A stretch of 5,689 nucleotides of DNA from Candidatus Dormiibacterota bacterium. GTDB taxonomy: Bacteria > Chloroflexota > Dormibacteria > UBA8260. Below the pieces are notes generated by a model. That model was not told the origin of the DNA, searched no databases, and saw only the letters and a program-made list of their open reading frames with translations. The DNA is taken from assembly GCA_955652455.1 (NCBI GenBank), contig CATPBU010000223.1, positions 1 through 5,689 of the forward strand, read 5' to 3'. Position 1 is the first letter of the stretch, and every line of letters starts with the position of its first letter. The translations under genes and the position numbers were made by a program. This document shows, one piece after another, positions 1 to 5,553 of the stretch.

Positions 1-1742
1 AGCGCGATGTAGCCGTAGTGGGCCCAATCGCGGCCAATACGGCTGGACAGCGTCACGATCCCGGCCCGGGTGTCCTCGGAGATGTCGCGCCACTCGTTGC
101 CGTGGAGGATCGCCGCCACCAGCAACCCTGCCGGAGCCGAGAGCACCACCACGCGCCAGTCGAAGCGTCCACTGGCTGCGAAATAGCCGCCCACCGTCAT
201 CAGCACGCCCATCTGCAGGAAGACGAGGGGTACGCCCATGGCGCGGTACTTGTACTGGAATGGAGGTGCCGTGTAGAAGTACCCGCCGAGAACGCCAAGC
301 GCGCCCAGGCCCAGCATCAGCGGTCCGCGCACAGATACGAGGTACAACCCCAGCAGGATGGTGATCGCGAAACACGCGGCTGCCAGGGTGAAAGCCTGCC
401 TTTCGGTGACCCGACCTTTGACGATGGCGTGGCTGGCGCGCGGCGACGCTATCGAGTCGATACCGTGCCGGACGTCATAGATCTCGTTGATCACGTTGGT
501 CCCTGCGTGGAGGGTGAGACCGGCTGCGAGAGCGGCGATGAATGGCCCGGCGGCCAACGCGCTCTGGGTCCAGGCAAACGCGCCGCCGACCGCGACGGGC
601 ACCAATGACGCGGTGAAGCTGAACGGCCGGGTGATCTCGTAGACGCCCTGCAGCAGCTCGCGCACGCTGGATCTCCGACGCGCACCGGCGGAATCGACGG
701 CGATGGCTTGACGGCTCGCCGAGGCGGAGGGCTGATCGACCAGCTGTGCGCCGTAGAGCACGCAGGCGTCGATGGTGGCGTGAACCTGGTGCTCATCCTG
801 GACGACAGGCTGGAGCAGTGGCACGGTCATCCCTGCGCGGTGGAACTCGAGCGCCCGCGCGGCGACGTCCTGCCGTGTGCCGGTGAGCACGAAAGCCTCG
901 AGCAACTCATCCGGGATGGCCTCTGCGGCGCGGTGGTAGTCCTCGGCCCGCCAGAGTTGGTTGACCTGGTCGCGCAACTCCTTGGGAAACCCTGCCCGAG
1001 ACATAGAGATGTCCGAGAGGATGGAGATCATGTAGATCACGAAGGGCTCCCGCTTGGCCCGGTTGAGTGCCTCTTGACGCGAGTCACTGATGTAGCTCAG
1101 CAGATAGCCACGAAAGTCGATGGCCGACGGCTCGCGACCGTGGCGCTGAGCTGAGTCGAGCACTCGCTCGCGCATCAGCCGGAATGCCGGGATCGACTCC
1201 ATCGGGCGCGCCAGGTACCCATCGGACTTCTCTCCGGCAATCTCAAGGTAAGCCCTAGTGTAGGCAGCGATGTAGATCGGAATCCGGCGGGGTGGCGGGA
1301 ACATCGGCACCAGCGGCGGCAGCTTGTCGTTCAGCATCAGCCGTTCGCCACGCCAGAGCGCGCGGATCTGGTCCATGGCTGCGCTCACCCGGTCCGGCGC
1401 ATTCTCGAAGTGGATGTTCATCTGCGCCAGTCGCAGAGGCAGGCCGCTGCCCAACGCCAGCGATACGCGTCCCTCGGCGAGGTTGTCCAGTGACGCCATC
1501 GTCGAGGCGACAACGAAGGGGTGCCGCGTATACGGGTTGAGCGCGCCGGCGCCGAGGCGGATGCGTTTGGTCGCCTGTGCCATCGGAGCCAGAAAGCTGA
1601 TCGGGTCGCGCTCGAAGTAGCTGTCGTGCACCCACACGGACTCGAGACCGAGGCGCTCGGCGCGGAGGACCCAATCGACTGTTTCCCGCAGGTCCCCTCG
1701 GGCGGCTAATCCCAAGCCAACGGGCTTGTTCAACTCTGGCAT
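1..1742 (-). CDS. Fusion protein: LLM flavin/F420-dependent oxidoreductase domain + UbiA/MenA-type prenyltransferase domain (C-terminus cut by window edge)
   Basis: One open frame of 580 codons runs from ATG at 1742 to the left edge with no in-frame stop. Residues 1-330 form a full-length luciferase-like (LLM) TIM-barrel domain. It shows ERLGLESVWVHD near residue 29, RIRLGAGALNPYTRHP at 60-75 (NPYTRHP is typical of F420/Mer-like members) and a late SDGYLARP segment. Residues 336-359 are an Ala/Ser/Arg-rich linker. From about 361 a UbiA-family integral membrane prenyltransferase begins (ELLQGVYEITRPFSF). Its first Asp motif is N419-x3-D423-x5-D429 and its second is N549-x3-D553-x3-D557, with hydrophobic helices between; roughly 60-80 C-terminal residues are missing. 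By family, UbiA/MenA attaches a polyprenyl tail to 1,4-dihydroxynaphthoate at the cytoplasmic face. The divergent menG next door supports a menaquinone role, although the acceptor (2- or 6-naphthoate, i.e. classical or futalosine route) cannot be told. The LLM substrate is unknown. GTG at 1748 is an alternative start; ATG 1742 is preferred because of the LLM N-terminus. Confidence 0.88.
   Translation of the reverse strand, partial: MPELNKPVGLGLAARGDLRETVDWVLRAERLGLESVWVHDSYFERDPISFLAPMAQATKRIRLGAGALNPYTRHPFVVASTMASLDNLAEGRVSLALGSGLPLRLAQMNIHFENAPDRVSAAMDQIRALWRGERLMLNDKLPPLVPMFPPPRRIPIYIAAYTRAYLEIAGEKSDGYLARPMESIPAFRLMRERVLDSAQRHGREPSAIDFRGYLLSYISDSRQEALNRAKREPFVIYMISILSDISMSRAGFPKELRDQVNQLWRAEDYHRAAEAIPDELLEAFVLTGTRQDVAARALEFHRAGMTVPLLQPVVQDEHQVHATIDACVLYGAQLVDQPSASASRQAIAVDSAGARRRSSVRELLQGVYEITRPFSFTASLVPVAVGGAFAWTQSALAAGPFIAALAAGLTLHAGTNVINEIYDVRHGIDSIASPRASHAIVKGRVTERQAFTLAAACFAITILLGLYLVSVRGPLMLGLGALGVLGGYFYTAPPFQYKYRAMGVPLVFLQMGVLMTVGGYFAASGRFDWRVVVLSAPAGLLVAAILHGNEWRDISEDTRAGIVTLSSRIGRDWAHYGYIA
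663..676 (-). promoter_or_regulatory. Possible internal ribosome binding site and GTG start at the LLM/UbiA junction
   Basis: On the minus strand GGAG (676-673) is followed after 7 nt by an in-frame GTG (665-663, residue 360). This is immediately before the first conserved residues of the prenyltransferase domain. Initiation here would give a stand-alone UbiA-type protein of normal N-terminal extent. Because no stop codon precedes it, the LLM frame still reads through, so the site may be a relic of two formerly separate genes, a second start, or chance. Confidence 0.3.
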
Positions 1743-1780
1743 TCTCACGATTATGGTGATCGGCAGATGAGCCCAAGCGC
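1743..1780. promoter_or_regulatory. Divergent promoter spacer between the LLM-UbiA fusion and menG
   Basis: Only 38 bp separate the two divergent start codons. On the minus strand CATAAT (1755-1750) is a 5/6 match to the -10 consensus and ends 7 nt before the ATG at 1742, the spacing expected if transcription starts on or next to the ATG (leaderless). On the plus strand TATGGT (1752-1757) overlaps it and would start transcription near 1764. Neither start has a Shine-Dalgarno sequence. No convincing -35 is visible on either side. The overlapping -10 boxes suggest that the two promoters are mutually exclusive or co-regulated; this is inference. Confidence 0.45.
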
Positions 1781-1784
1781 ATGA
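1767..1784 (+). other. Five-codon mini-ORF overlapping the menG start (ATGA)
   Basis: ATG at 1767 begins a five-codon frame (Met-Ser-Pro-Ser-Ala) whose TGA stop (1782-1784) overlaps the menG ATG (1781-1783) in the ATGA arrangement typical of translational coupling. It lies 9 nt downstream of the TATGGT box. It could allow ribosomes to load on an almost leaderless mRNA and restart on menG, which has no Shine-Dalgarno site. It may equally be chance in a short spacer. Confidence 0.2.
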
Positions 1785-2470
1785 CCGCGGCCCGCGATGC
1801 GGGCCAGGTCCGCGCGATGTTCGACCGGATCGCGCCTGGGTATGACCGCGCCAACACTCTGCTTTCGTTCGGTCGTGACCGCACCTGGCGAAGCCGGGCC
1901 GCCGATGCTGCGGCGCTGTCAGTGGGTGATGCCGCGCTTGACATCGCCTGTGGTAGCGGGAAGCTGACCCTCGAGCTGCAGGGCCGAGTTGGCGGCGGCC
2001 GGGTGGTGGGCCTCGATTTCAGCGAAGGCATGTTGGCGGTCGCGCGCGCCACGCAACCCTCAATCGAGTGGGTGCAGGGTGATGCCACCAGACTGCCCTT
2101 CGAGGACTCCAGCTTCGACGCCGCGACCGTCGCTTTCGGCCTGCGCAACCTTGCCGATCCGGAAAAGGGTCTGCTCGAGATGGGACGCGTGGTGCGGCCC
2201 GGTGGAAGGCTGGTGGTGCTGGAATTCCTGCGGCCCCCTCACGGAGTGGTGGGCACGGCCTACGAGCTGTACCTCCGTCACCTCCTTCCTCGGCTCGGGG
2301 GATGGGTGGGCGGCGACCGGTCGGCCTACCGCTACCTCAGCGACACGGTCGACTCCTACGTGACCGGAGAGCAACTGCTTGACCTGGCCGACCATAGCGG
2401 GTGGAGCCGGCTTCAGCTGTGGCGACTCAATCTCTCCACTGTTGGCTTGTTGAGAGCGGTAGCAGGCTGA
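1781..2470 (+). CDS. menG: Demethylmenaquinone methyltransferase (UbiE/MenG family)
   Basis: A 229-residue class I SAM-dependent methyltransferase, the normal length for UbiE/MenG. It would C-methylate the prenylated naphthoquinol ring, the final core step of menaquinone synthesis. Visible marks are the family N-terminus MFDRIAPGYDRANTLLSFG (residues 13-31), SAM motif I ALDIACGSGKL (52-62), the acidic ribose-binding residue D79 in GLDFSEGM, GDATRLPFED (100-109), the UbiE hallmark FGLRN (119-123) and the GRVVRPGGRLVVLEF signature. Motif I reads CGSGK where most UbiE proteins have CGTGD, a small deviation. ATG 1781 is the only start after the upstream in-frame TGA at 1757-1759 that gives the family N-terminus; no Shine-Dalgarno site is present. 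The divergent partner carries a UbiA/MenA-type domain, so the two encode consecutive steps. Ubiquinone synthesis is an alternative role for UbiE in other bacteria but is less likely here. Confidence 0.92.
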   Translation: MTAARDAGQVRAMFDRIAPGYDRANTLLSFGRDRTWRSRAADAAALSVGDAALDIACGSGKLTLELQGRVGGGRVVGLDFSEGMLAVARATQPSIEWVQGDATRLPFEDSSFDAATVAFGLRNLADPEKGLLEMGRVVRPGGRLVVLEFLRPPHGVVGTAYELYLRHLLPRLGGWVGGDRSAYRYLSDTVDSYVTGEQLLDLADHSGWSRLQLWRLNLSTVGLLRAVAG

Positions 2471-2527
2471 GCGGGCGGGCCGCTGCGAACTGTTCGATCC
2501 CTCCGCGGCCGCAGCCTAGCCGACGCC

Positions 2528-2549
2528 GTTCGGGAGGACAGCTCCCAAC
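2528..2549 (+). terminator. Small GC-rich hairpin downstream of menG
   Basis: GGGAG (2532-2536) pairs with CTCCC (2542-2546) around the loop GACAG, extended by GTT/AAC (2528-2530 with 2547-2549) across one bulged C. It lies 57 bp after the menG stop and 54 bp before the next gene start. There is no T-run after it, so it could be a weak factor-independent terminator, a 3' end stabiliser, or chance. The rest of the 133-bp spacer holds a weak -10-like TACGAT at 2568-2573, which could serve the next gene. Confidence 0.3.
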
Positions 2550-2589
2550 CGGATTCGCCGATGCTTGTACGATCCCGCTGACAAGGAAC

Positions 2590-2595
2590 GGAGGA
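2590..2595 (+). promoter_or_regulatory. Shine-Dalgarno site that fixes the DUF899 gene start
   Basis: GGAGGA lies 8 nt before ATG 2604. It argues against the in-frame TTG at 2565, which would add 13 non-conserved residues and has no such site. Confidence 0.75.
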
Positions 2596-2603
2596 CCCGC
2601 ACG

Positions 2604-3326
2604 ATGGCCGAGGTTGCTGACACGGCGCTTCACACCAAGACGTTCCCCGGTGAGACAGAGCAGTACCGGCGCTCTCGCGATGATCTCCTCAGAGCAGAGA
2701 TCGACCTTCGGGCACGGACGGAGGCGGTTGCTTCTCAGCGACGCGAACTACCCGTCGGTGGTGAGGTGCCGACCGACTACACCTTCGAGGGCTGGGACGA
2801 CAAGGCACACGCCGTACGCGATGTGCGGCTCTCCGAGCTTTTCGAGGGCGGCCGGGACACCCTGTTGCTGTACAGCTTCATGTTCATCCGCGGCGAGAGG
2901 GGGCAGCCGCTGGAGGTCGGATGCCCGTCGTGCACTTCGATCATTGACGCCGTCGACGGTCAGGTGCAGCACCTCTCGCAGCGAATCAGCATCGCGGTGG
3001 AAGCCAAGGCCCCGATCGAACGCTTCCAGGCACATGCGCGCACCCGAGGCTGGCGTCACGCGAGGCTGCTTTCGTCGGCGAAGACCTCCTACCGTCGCGA
3101 CTATCACGCCGAGCAGGCTGATGGTGAGCAACTGCCGATTGCCACCGTCTTCGTCCGGCGCGGAGGAAGGATCCATCACTTCTGGAGCAGCGAACTCTTC
3201 TTCGTTCCTCCGGAGCCAGGAGAGCACCCGAGGCATGTGGACTTCATCTGGCCGCTCTGGGCGGTCCTCGACCGCTCCCCGGAGGGTCGTGGCGAGGACT
3301 GGCAACCGGCGTTGACCTACCCCTGA
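2604..3326 (+). CDS. DUF899 family thioredoxin-like protein
   Basis: This is a 240-residue protein of the DUF899 family, which has a thioredoxin-like fold and no firmly established function. Recognisable family blocks in order: FPGETEQYRRSRDDLL (residues 14-29), a charged helical stretch with QRRELPVGGEVP (45-56), VRLSELFEGGRDTLLLYSFMF (the start of the thioredoxin-like core), the redox-type CPSC motif at C107 and C110 (the position of the CPxC seen in relatives), AKAPIERFQAHARTRGW, a RDYHAE block, FWSSELFF and the C-terminal HVDFIWPLW...GRGEDW. Cytoplasmic; no signal peptide or membrane segment. The vicinal cysteines suggest a thiol-disulfide or peroxide-linked role, which is inference. It stands alone with its own Shine-Dalgarno site, about 130 bp after menG. 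Confidence 0.9.
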   Translation: MAEVADTALHTKTFPGETEQYRRSRDDLLRAEIDLRARTEAVASQRRELPVGGEVPTDYTFEGWDDKAHAVRDVRLSELFEGGRDTLLLYSFMFIRGERGQPLEVGCPSCTSIIDAVDGQVQHLSQRISIAVEAKAPIERFQAHARTRGWRHARLLSSAKTSYRRDYHAEQADGEQLPIATVFVRRGGRIHHFWSSELFFVPPEPGEHPRHVDFIWPLWAVLDRSPEGRGEDWQPALTYP

Positions 3327-3353
3327 TACCCCGGCGGGGCCGCTGCTCGAGCT

Positions 3354-3383
3354 CTGAAAATGCCAGTGCGGGCGGCGTAGAGT
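3354..3383 (+). promoter_or_regulatory. Candidate sigma70-like promoter for the cupin gene
   Basis: CTGAAA (3354-3359, 4/6 to TTGACA) and TAGAGT (3378-3383, 4/6 to TATAAT) are separated by 18 bp in the 101-bp spacer before the cupin gene. Predicted transcription would start near 3390, leaving a leader of about 38 nt that contains the Shine-Dalgarno site. Confidence 0.4.
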
Positions 3384-3413
3384 GCACCAGCGCGATCACC
3401 AACCGGCATGGCC

Positions 3414-3421
3414 AAAGGAGG
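3414..3421 (+). promoter_or_regulatory. Strong Shine-Dalgarno site for the cupin gene
   Basis: AAAGGAGG sits 6 nt before ATG 3428, the strongest ribosome binding site in the window. It contrasts with the SD-less starts of menG, the LLM-UbiA fusion and the aldo/keto reductase. Confidence 0.8.
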
Positions 3422-3427
3422 TTCGGC

Positions 3428-3802
3428 ATGGCAACCACAGCGACGCGACTGACCCGCAAGAGCCTGGACTCGCCCGATGAGACGCGGCCGTTTGAGGGGA
3501 GCAAGGGCAAGCTCGAGCTCGTCAACACCGACGTCGGTCCGGTGGGGCGAGCACGCTTCGAGCCGGGCTGGAAATGGTCCGAACACGTCAAGCCAATCGC
3601 AAAGACGGACAGTTGCCAGGCGGCTCACGTCGGCTATTTCATCTCCGGCCGGATGAAGGTGGTCATGGATGACGGGACCGAGGACGAATTCGGACCCGGC
3701 GACCTGATGATCGCTCCCCCCGGACATGACGCATGGGTCGTCGGCGACGAGGCTGTCGTCGTCATCGACTGGGCCGGCTTCGGCGACTACGCCAAGCGCT
3801 GA
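3428..3802 (+). CDS. Small single-domain cupin protein
   Basis: This 124-residue protein is a single cupin beta-barrel of the type widespread in actinobacteria-like genomes, with no assigned reaction. The barrel begins around VGRARFEPGW (39-48). Candidate metal ligands are H53 (WSEHVKP), H67 (AAHVGY) and H100 (APPGHDAW); motif 2 is the GPGDLMIAPPGHDAW block at 89-103, well conserved, whereas motif 1 is degenerate and lacks the classical HxH spacing. The hydrophobic end VVVIDWAGFG closes the barrel. No signal peptide. It could be a small-molecule binding or metal-dependent enzyme or a ligand sensor; nothing in the neighbourhood settles this. It appears to be a single-gene unit with its own promoter candidate, strong Shine-Dalgarno site and downstream hairpin. 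Confidence 0.88.
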   Translation: MATTATRLTRKSLDSPDETRPFEGSKGKLELVNTDVGPVGRARFEPGWKWSEHVKPIAKTDSCQAAHVGYFISGRMKVVMDDGTEDEFGPGDLMIAPPGHDAWVVGDEAVVVIDWAGFGDYAKR

Positions 3803-3816
3803 CAACCGACCGCGCA

Positions 3817-3856
3817 GGGCAGGCGACGACCCGGGGACACGGCTCGTCGCCTGCCT
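3817..3856. terminator. Strong hairpin between convergent genes, probable bidirectional terminator
   Basis: GGCAGGCGACGA (3818-3829) pairs perfectly with TCGTCGCCTGCC (3844-3855), with a further G-T pair outside (3817/3856) and an inner CCG/CGG helix (3831-3833 with 3840-3842) across a C-C mismatch. It lies 14 nt after the cupin stop and 12 nt from the stop of the convergent PPOX-type gene. There is no clear T-run on either side, so it may act as an intrinsic terminator of the U-poor kind seen in high-GC bacteria, or protect both 3' ends. Confidence 0.75.
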
Positions 3857-3868
3857 GCCCCGTAAAGC

Positions 3869-4279
3869 CTAGCGACTGTCCCATTTGTGCCACCGCGTGA
3901 CGCCGACAATCGCGGTCCAGCGTGCCCGCTTGCGATTCCGGTAGGGCTTGCTGGTGTAGAGGCGCGAGAGCCGGTCGATGTCCTCGAGGCACGCGTCGGG
4001 GCGGATCGCGATGACGTGACCGATGATCGAGACATGTCGATACCAGTTGTCGGCGTCGAGCACCGTCAGCGCCACTCGCGGGTCGTGACGCAGGTGCTCG
4101 AGGCGGCGCCGGCTCTCGTCCATGTTGAGCAATACGGTTCCGTCATCCTGCCACGCGTACCACGTGGCGGCGGTGTGAAGCTCACCGTGCCGGTCGACAC
4201 TGGCAACCACGCATGGATTCGGCTCGCGCAGGAACTCCTGGACCTCGGGCGGGGGAGGGGTGCTCGGCATGACTGACAT
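3869..4279 (-). CDS. PPOX-class F420-dependent oxidoreductase-like protein (split beta-barrel, FDOR-B type)
   Basis: A protein of about 136 residues with the pyridoxamine-5'-phosphate-oxidase-like split beta-barrel fold, the usual length for the small F420-binding FDOR-B group. Visible blocks: [21 protein letters not shown] near the N-terminus, the [20 protein letters not shown] segment, [40 protein letters not shown] and the C-terminal RWHKW. Relatives bind reduced F420 and reduce diverse unsaturated compounds; this substrate is unknown, and FMN or heme binding cannot be excluded. The start is uncertain: ATG 4279 is chosen, ATG 4270 would shorten it by three residues, and GTG 4318 (with GGAGGA 11 nt upstream, at 4335-4330) would add 13 residues not typical of the family. 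It converges on the cupin gene and diverges from the aldo/keto reductase. Confidence 0.87.
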   Translation of the reverse strand: MSVMPSTPPPPEVQEFLREPNPCVVASVDRHGELHTAATWYAWQDDGTVLLNMDESRRRLEHLRHDPRVALTVLDADNWYRHVSIIGHVIAIRPDACLEDIDRLSRLYTSKPYRNRKRARWTAIVGVTRWHKWDSR

Positions 4280-4327
4280 GGTGACACCGGCGGCGCCATG
4301 CGCAGCGGATCGCCCCACCCCGTCACG

Positions 4328-4333
4328 TATCCT
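4328..4333 (+). promoter_or_regulatory. -10-like box for the aldo/keto reductase, leaderless arrangement
   Basis: TATCCT ends 6 nt before ATG 4340, which has no Shine-Dalgarno site. That spacing places the predicted transcription start on or beside the ATG. The same bases on the other strand form GGAGGA, a possible ribosome binding site for the GTG 4318 start of the divergent PPOX-type gene. No clear -35 is visible. Confidence 0.4.
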
Positions 4334-4339
4334 CCGCGA

Positions 4340-5317
4340 ATGGACATGCAGTACCGCCGGCTTGGCCGCTCGGGTCTCAAGGTCAGCGTGCTGTCTTTTG
4401 GATCCTGGGTGAGCTTCGGGCCACAGCTGTTCGGCGACGGCGCGCGTGAATGCCTGGCAGCCGCGTACGACGGCGGCATCAACTTCTTCGACAACGCCGA
4501 GGTGTACGCCGGCGGTCAGTCAGAGACCATCATGGGCCGGGCGATCAAGGAACTCGGCTGGCCACGCCACACATACGTCGTCTCCAGCAAGTACTTCTGG
4601 GGCATCGAGGACTCGGTCAACACGCGCAACACGTTGAACCGCAAGTACCTGCTGCACGCCATTGAGGGATCACTGCAACGTCTCGGCCTGGAGTTCCTCG
4701 ACCTCATCTTCTGTCACCGCGCCGATCCCGAGACGCCGATCGACGAGACGGTCTGGGTGATGCACGACATCATCGAGTCCGGTCGCGCGCTGTACTGGGG
4801 TACCTCGGAGTGGAGCGCGGAGGAGATCCGCACGGCGTGGCAGGTCGCCGAACGCGACCATCTGCATCGGCCGCTCATGGAGCAGCCTCAGTACAACCTG
4901 TTCGAGCGCTACAAGGTGGAGACGGAATTCGCCCCGATGTACGACGAGATCGGCCTCGGCCTCACCACCTGGAGCCCCCTGGCGTCCGGCCTGCTCAGCG
5001 GCAAGTACCTCGACGGCGTGCCCGAGGGCAGCCGCGCGACGCTGCCCGGCTATGGCTGGTTGGCAGAGGGGCTCACAGACGCGAACGCAAACCGATCCGT
5101 GCGCGCGCTCAAACAGGTGGCCGACGACCTCGGCGTTACCCTTGCGCAGCTGTCGATCGCCTGGTGTGCCGCCAATCCGAACGTCTCGACGGTGATCACG
5201 GGCGCGAGCAGGGCGGACCAGGTCCGCGAGAACCTGGGCGCGCTGGCCGCGCTCGACACGTTGACGCCCGAGGTGATGGCCCGGATCGATGCCATCTTCC
5301 CCGCACCAGCGGAGTGA
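4340..5317 (+). CDS. Aldo/keto reductase, Kv-beta-like group
   Basis: A 325-residue (alpha/beta)8-barrel NADPH-dependent reductase. It resembles voltage-gated potassium channel beta subunits and bacterial AKRs of that group throughout: [14 protein letters not shown] at the start, then [71 protein letters not shown] and a C-terminal [16 protein letters not shown] cofactor-binding block. The catalytic tetrad is complete: D51, Y56, K84 and H126. H126 sits in FCHRAD, where animal Kv-beta proteins have Asn, so this copy keeps the classical catalytic His. Likely reduces carbonyl compounds in the cytoplasm; the physiological substrate is unknown. ATG 4340 is chosen for the family N-terminus and the -10 spacing; ATG 4346 is nearly equivalent. 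A channel-related role is improbable without a channel gene nearby. Confidence 0.93.
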   Translation: MDMQYRRLGRSGLKVSVLSFGSWVSFGPQLFGDGARECLAAAYDGGINFFDNAEVYAGGQSETIMGRAIKELGWPRHTYVVSSKYFWGIEDSVNTRNTLNRKYLLHAIEGSLQRLGLEFLDLIFCHRADPETPIDETVWVMHDIIESGRALYWGTSEWSAEEIRTAWQVAERDHLHRPLMEQPQYNLFERYKVETEFAPMYDEIGLGLTTWSPLASGLLSGKYLDGVPEGSRATLPGYGWLAEGLTDANANRSVRALKQVADDLGVTLAQLSIAWCAANPNVSTVITGASRADQVRENLGALAALDTLTPEVMARIDAIFPAPAE

Positions 5318-5340
5318 TCGGGGCGCCGTCAGGTGCCTGC

Positions 5341-5346
5341 CATACT
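5341..5346 (+). promoter_or_regulatory. Weak -10-like box before the zinc-ribbon gene
   Basis: CATACT (4/6 to TATAAT) lies 9 nt before ATG 5356 in the 38-bp spacer after the aldo/keto reductase. No Shine-Dalgarno site is visible before that ATG, so a nearly leaderless start is possible; co-transcription with the upstream gene is the alternative. Confidence 0.25.
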
Positions 5347-5355
5347 GATCACACC

Positions 5356-5553
5356 ATGCCAGTCATCCACGCGTGCGACAACTGCGGGACGCCGACTCCC
5401 ATTTACCGGCTGGCTGCAGTGATCCTCGATGGCCACATCGCCCGGATCTGCCCGCGCTGCGCTGCCCGAGAGCAAGCACGCATCGACCTGCCCTACGCGC
5501 CGCGCACCGACCAGGGCGCGATCCAGCCGAGCACGAGCCGGGACGCTTGGTAG
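5356..5553 (+). CDS. Small zinc-ribbon protein, function unknown
   Basis: A 65-residue protein with two CxxC knuckles, C7-x2-C10 (CDNCG) and C32-x2-C35 (CPRCA), separated by 21 residues with a hydrophobic strand between. This is the layout of a four-cysteine zinc ribbon. A polar tail of about 20 residues follows. I do not recognise the family. Coding evidence: codons consistent with high-GC genes, a good ATG at a gene boundary, and four cysteines in a spacing unlikely by chance. The frame is open upstream into the aldo/keto reductase, but that part is an out-of-frame shadow, so ATG 5356 is the natural start. Its stop overlaps the probable TTG start of pyrF, suggesting co-transcription and perhaps translational coupling. 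It could be a nucleic-acid-binding or metal-storage protein; that is a guess. Confidence 0.7.
   Translation: MPVIHACDNCGTPTPIYRLAAVILDGHIARICPRCAAREQARIDLPYAPRTDQGAIQPSTSRDAW

Noticed and set aside
18..608. Plus-strand open frame of 196 codons across the prenyltransferase region
   Set aside because: It is the in-register antisense of the UbiA-type domain and a high-GC shadow; the translation is rich in His, Arg and Gln with no recognisable domain.
708..1154. Plus-strand open frame of 148 codons across the LLM region
   Set aside because: Exact codon-register antisense of the LLM domain. The minus strand has conserved LLM motifs and the plus translation shows none.
1255..2148. Minus-strand open frame of 297 codons spanning the LLM start and menG
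   Set aside because: It crosses two well-supported genes in different frames and its product is low-complexity Arg/Pro/Ala/Ser; a GC-driven shadow.
2471..2530. GCTGCG/CGCAGC inverted repeat and NotI-like palindrome GCGGCCGC after menG
   Set aside because: Only a six-base stem with a loop of more than 20 nt, and such palindromes are common in high-GC DNA.
2401..3315. Plus-strand open frame of 304 codons over the menG end and the DUF899 gene
   Set aside because: Out of frame with the DUF899 protein, which shows clear family blocks; the overlapping product is Ser/Arg-rich and unrecognisable.
4066..4494. Minus-strand frame of 142 codons between the PPOX-type and aldo/keto reductase genes
   Set aside because: Overlaps both supported genes out of frame and shows no family motif.
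4810..5553. A 247-codon plus frame ending at the zinc-ribbon stop, as one large protein
   Set aside because: Its first 180 or so codons are the out-of-frame shadow of the aldo/keto reductase. Only the part from ATG 5356 looks like a protein.
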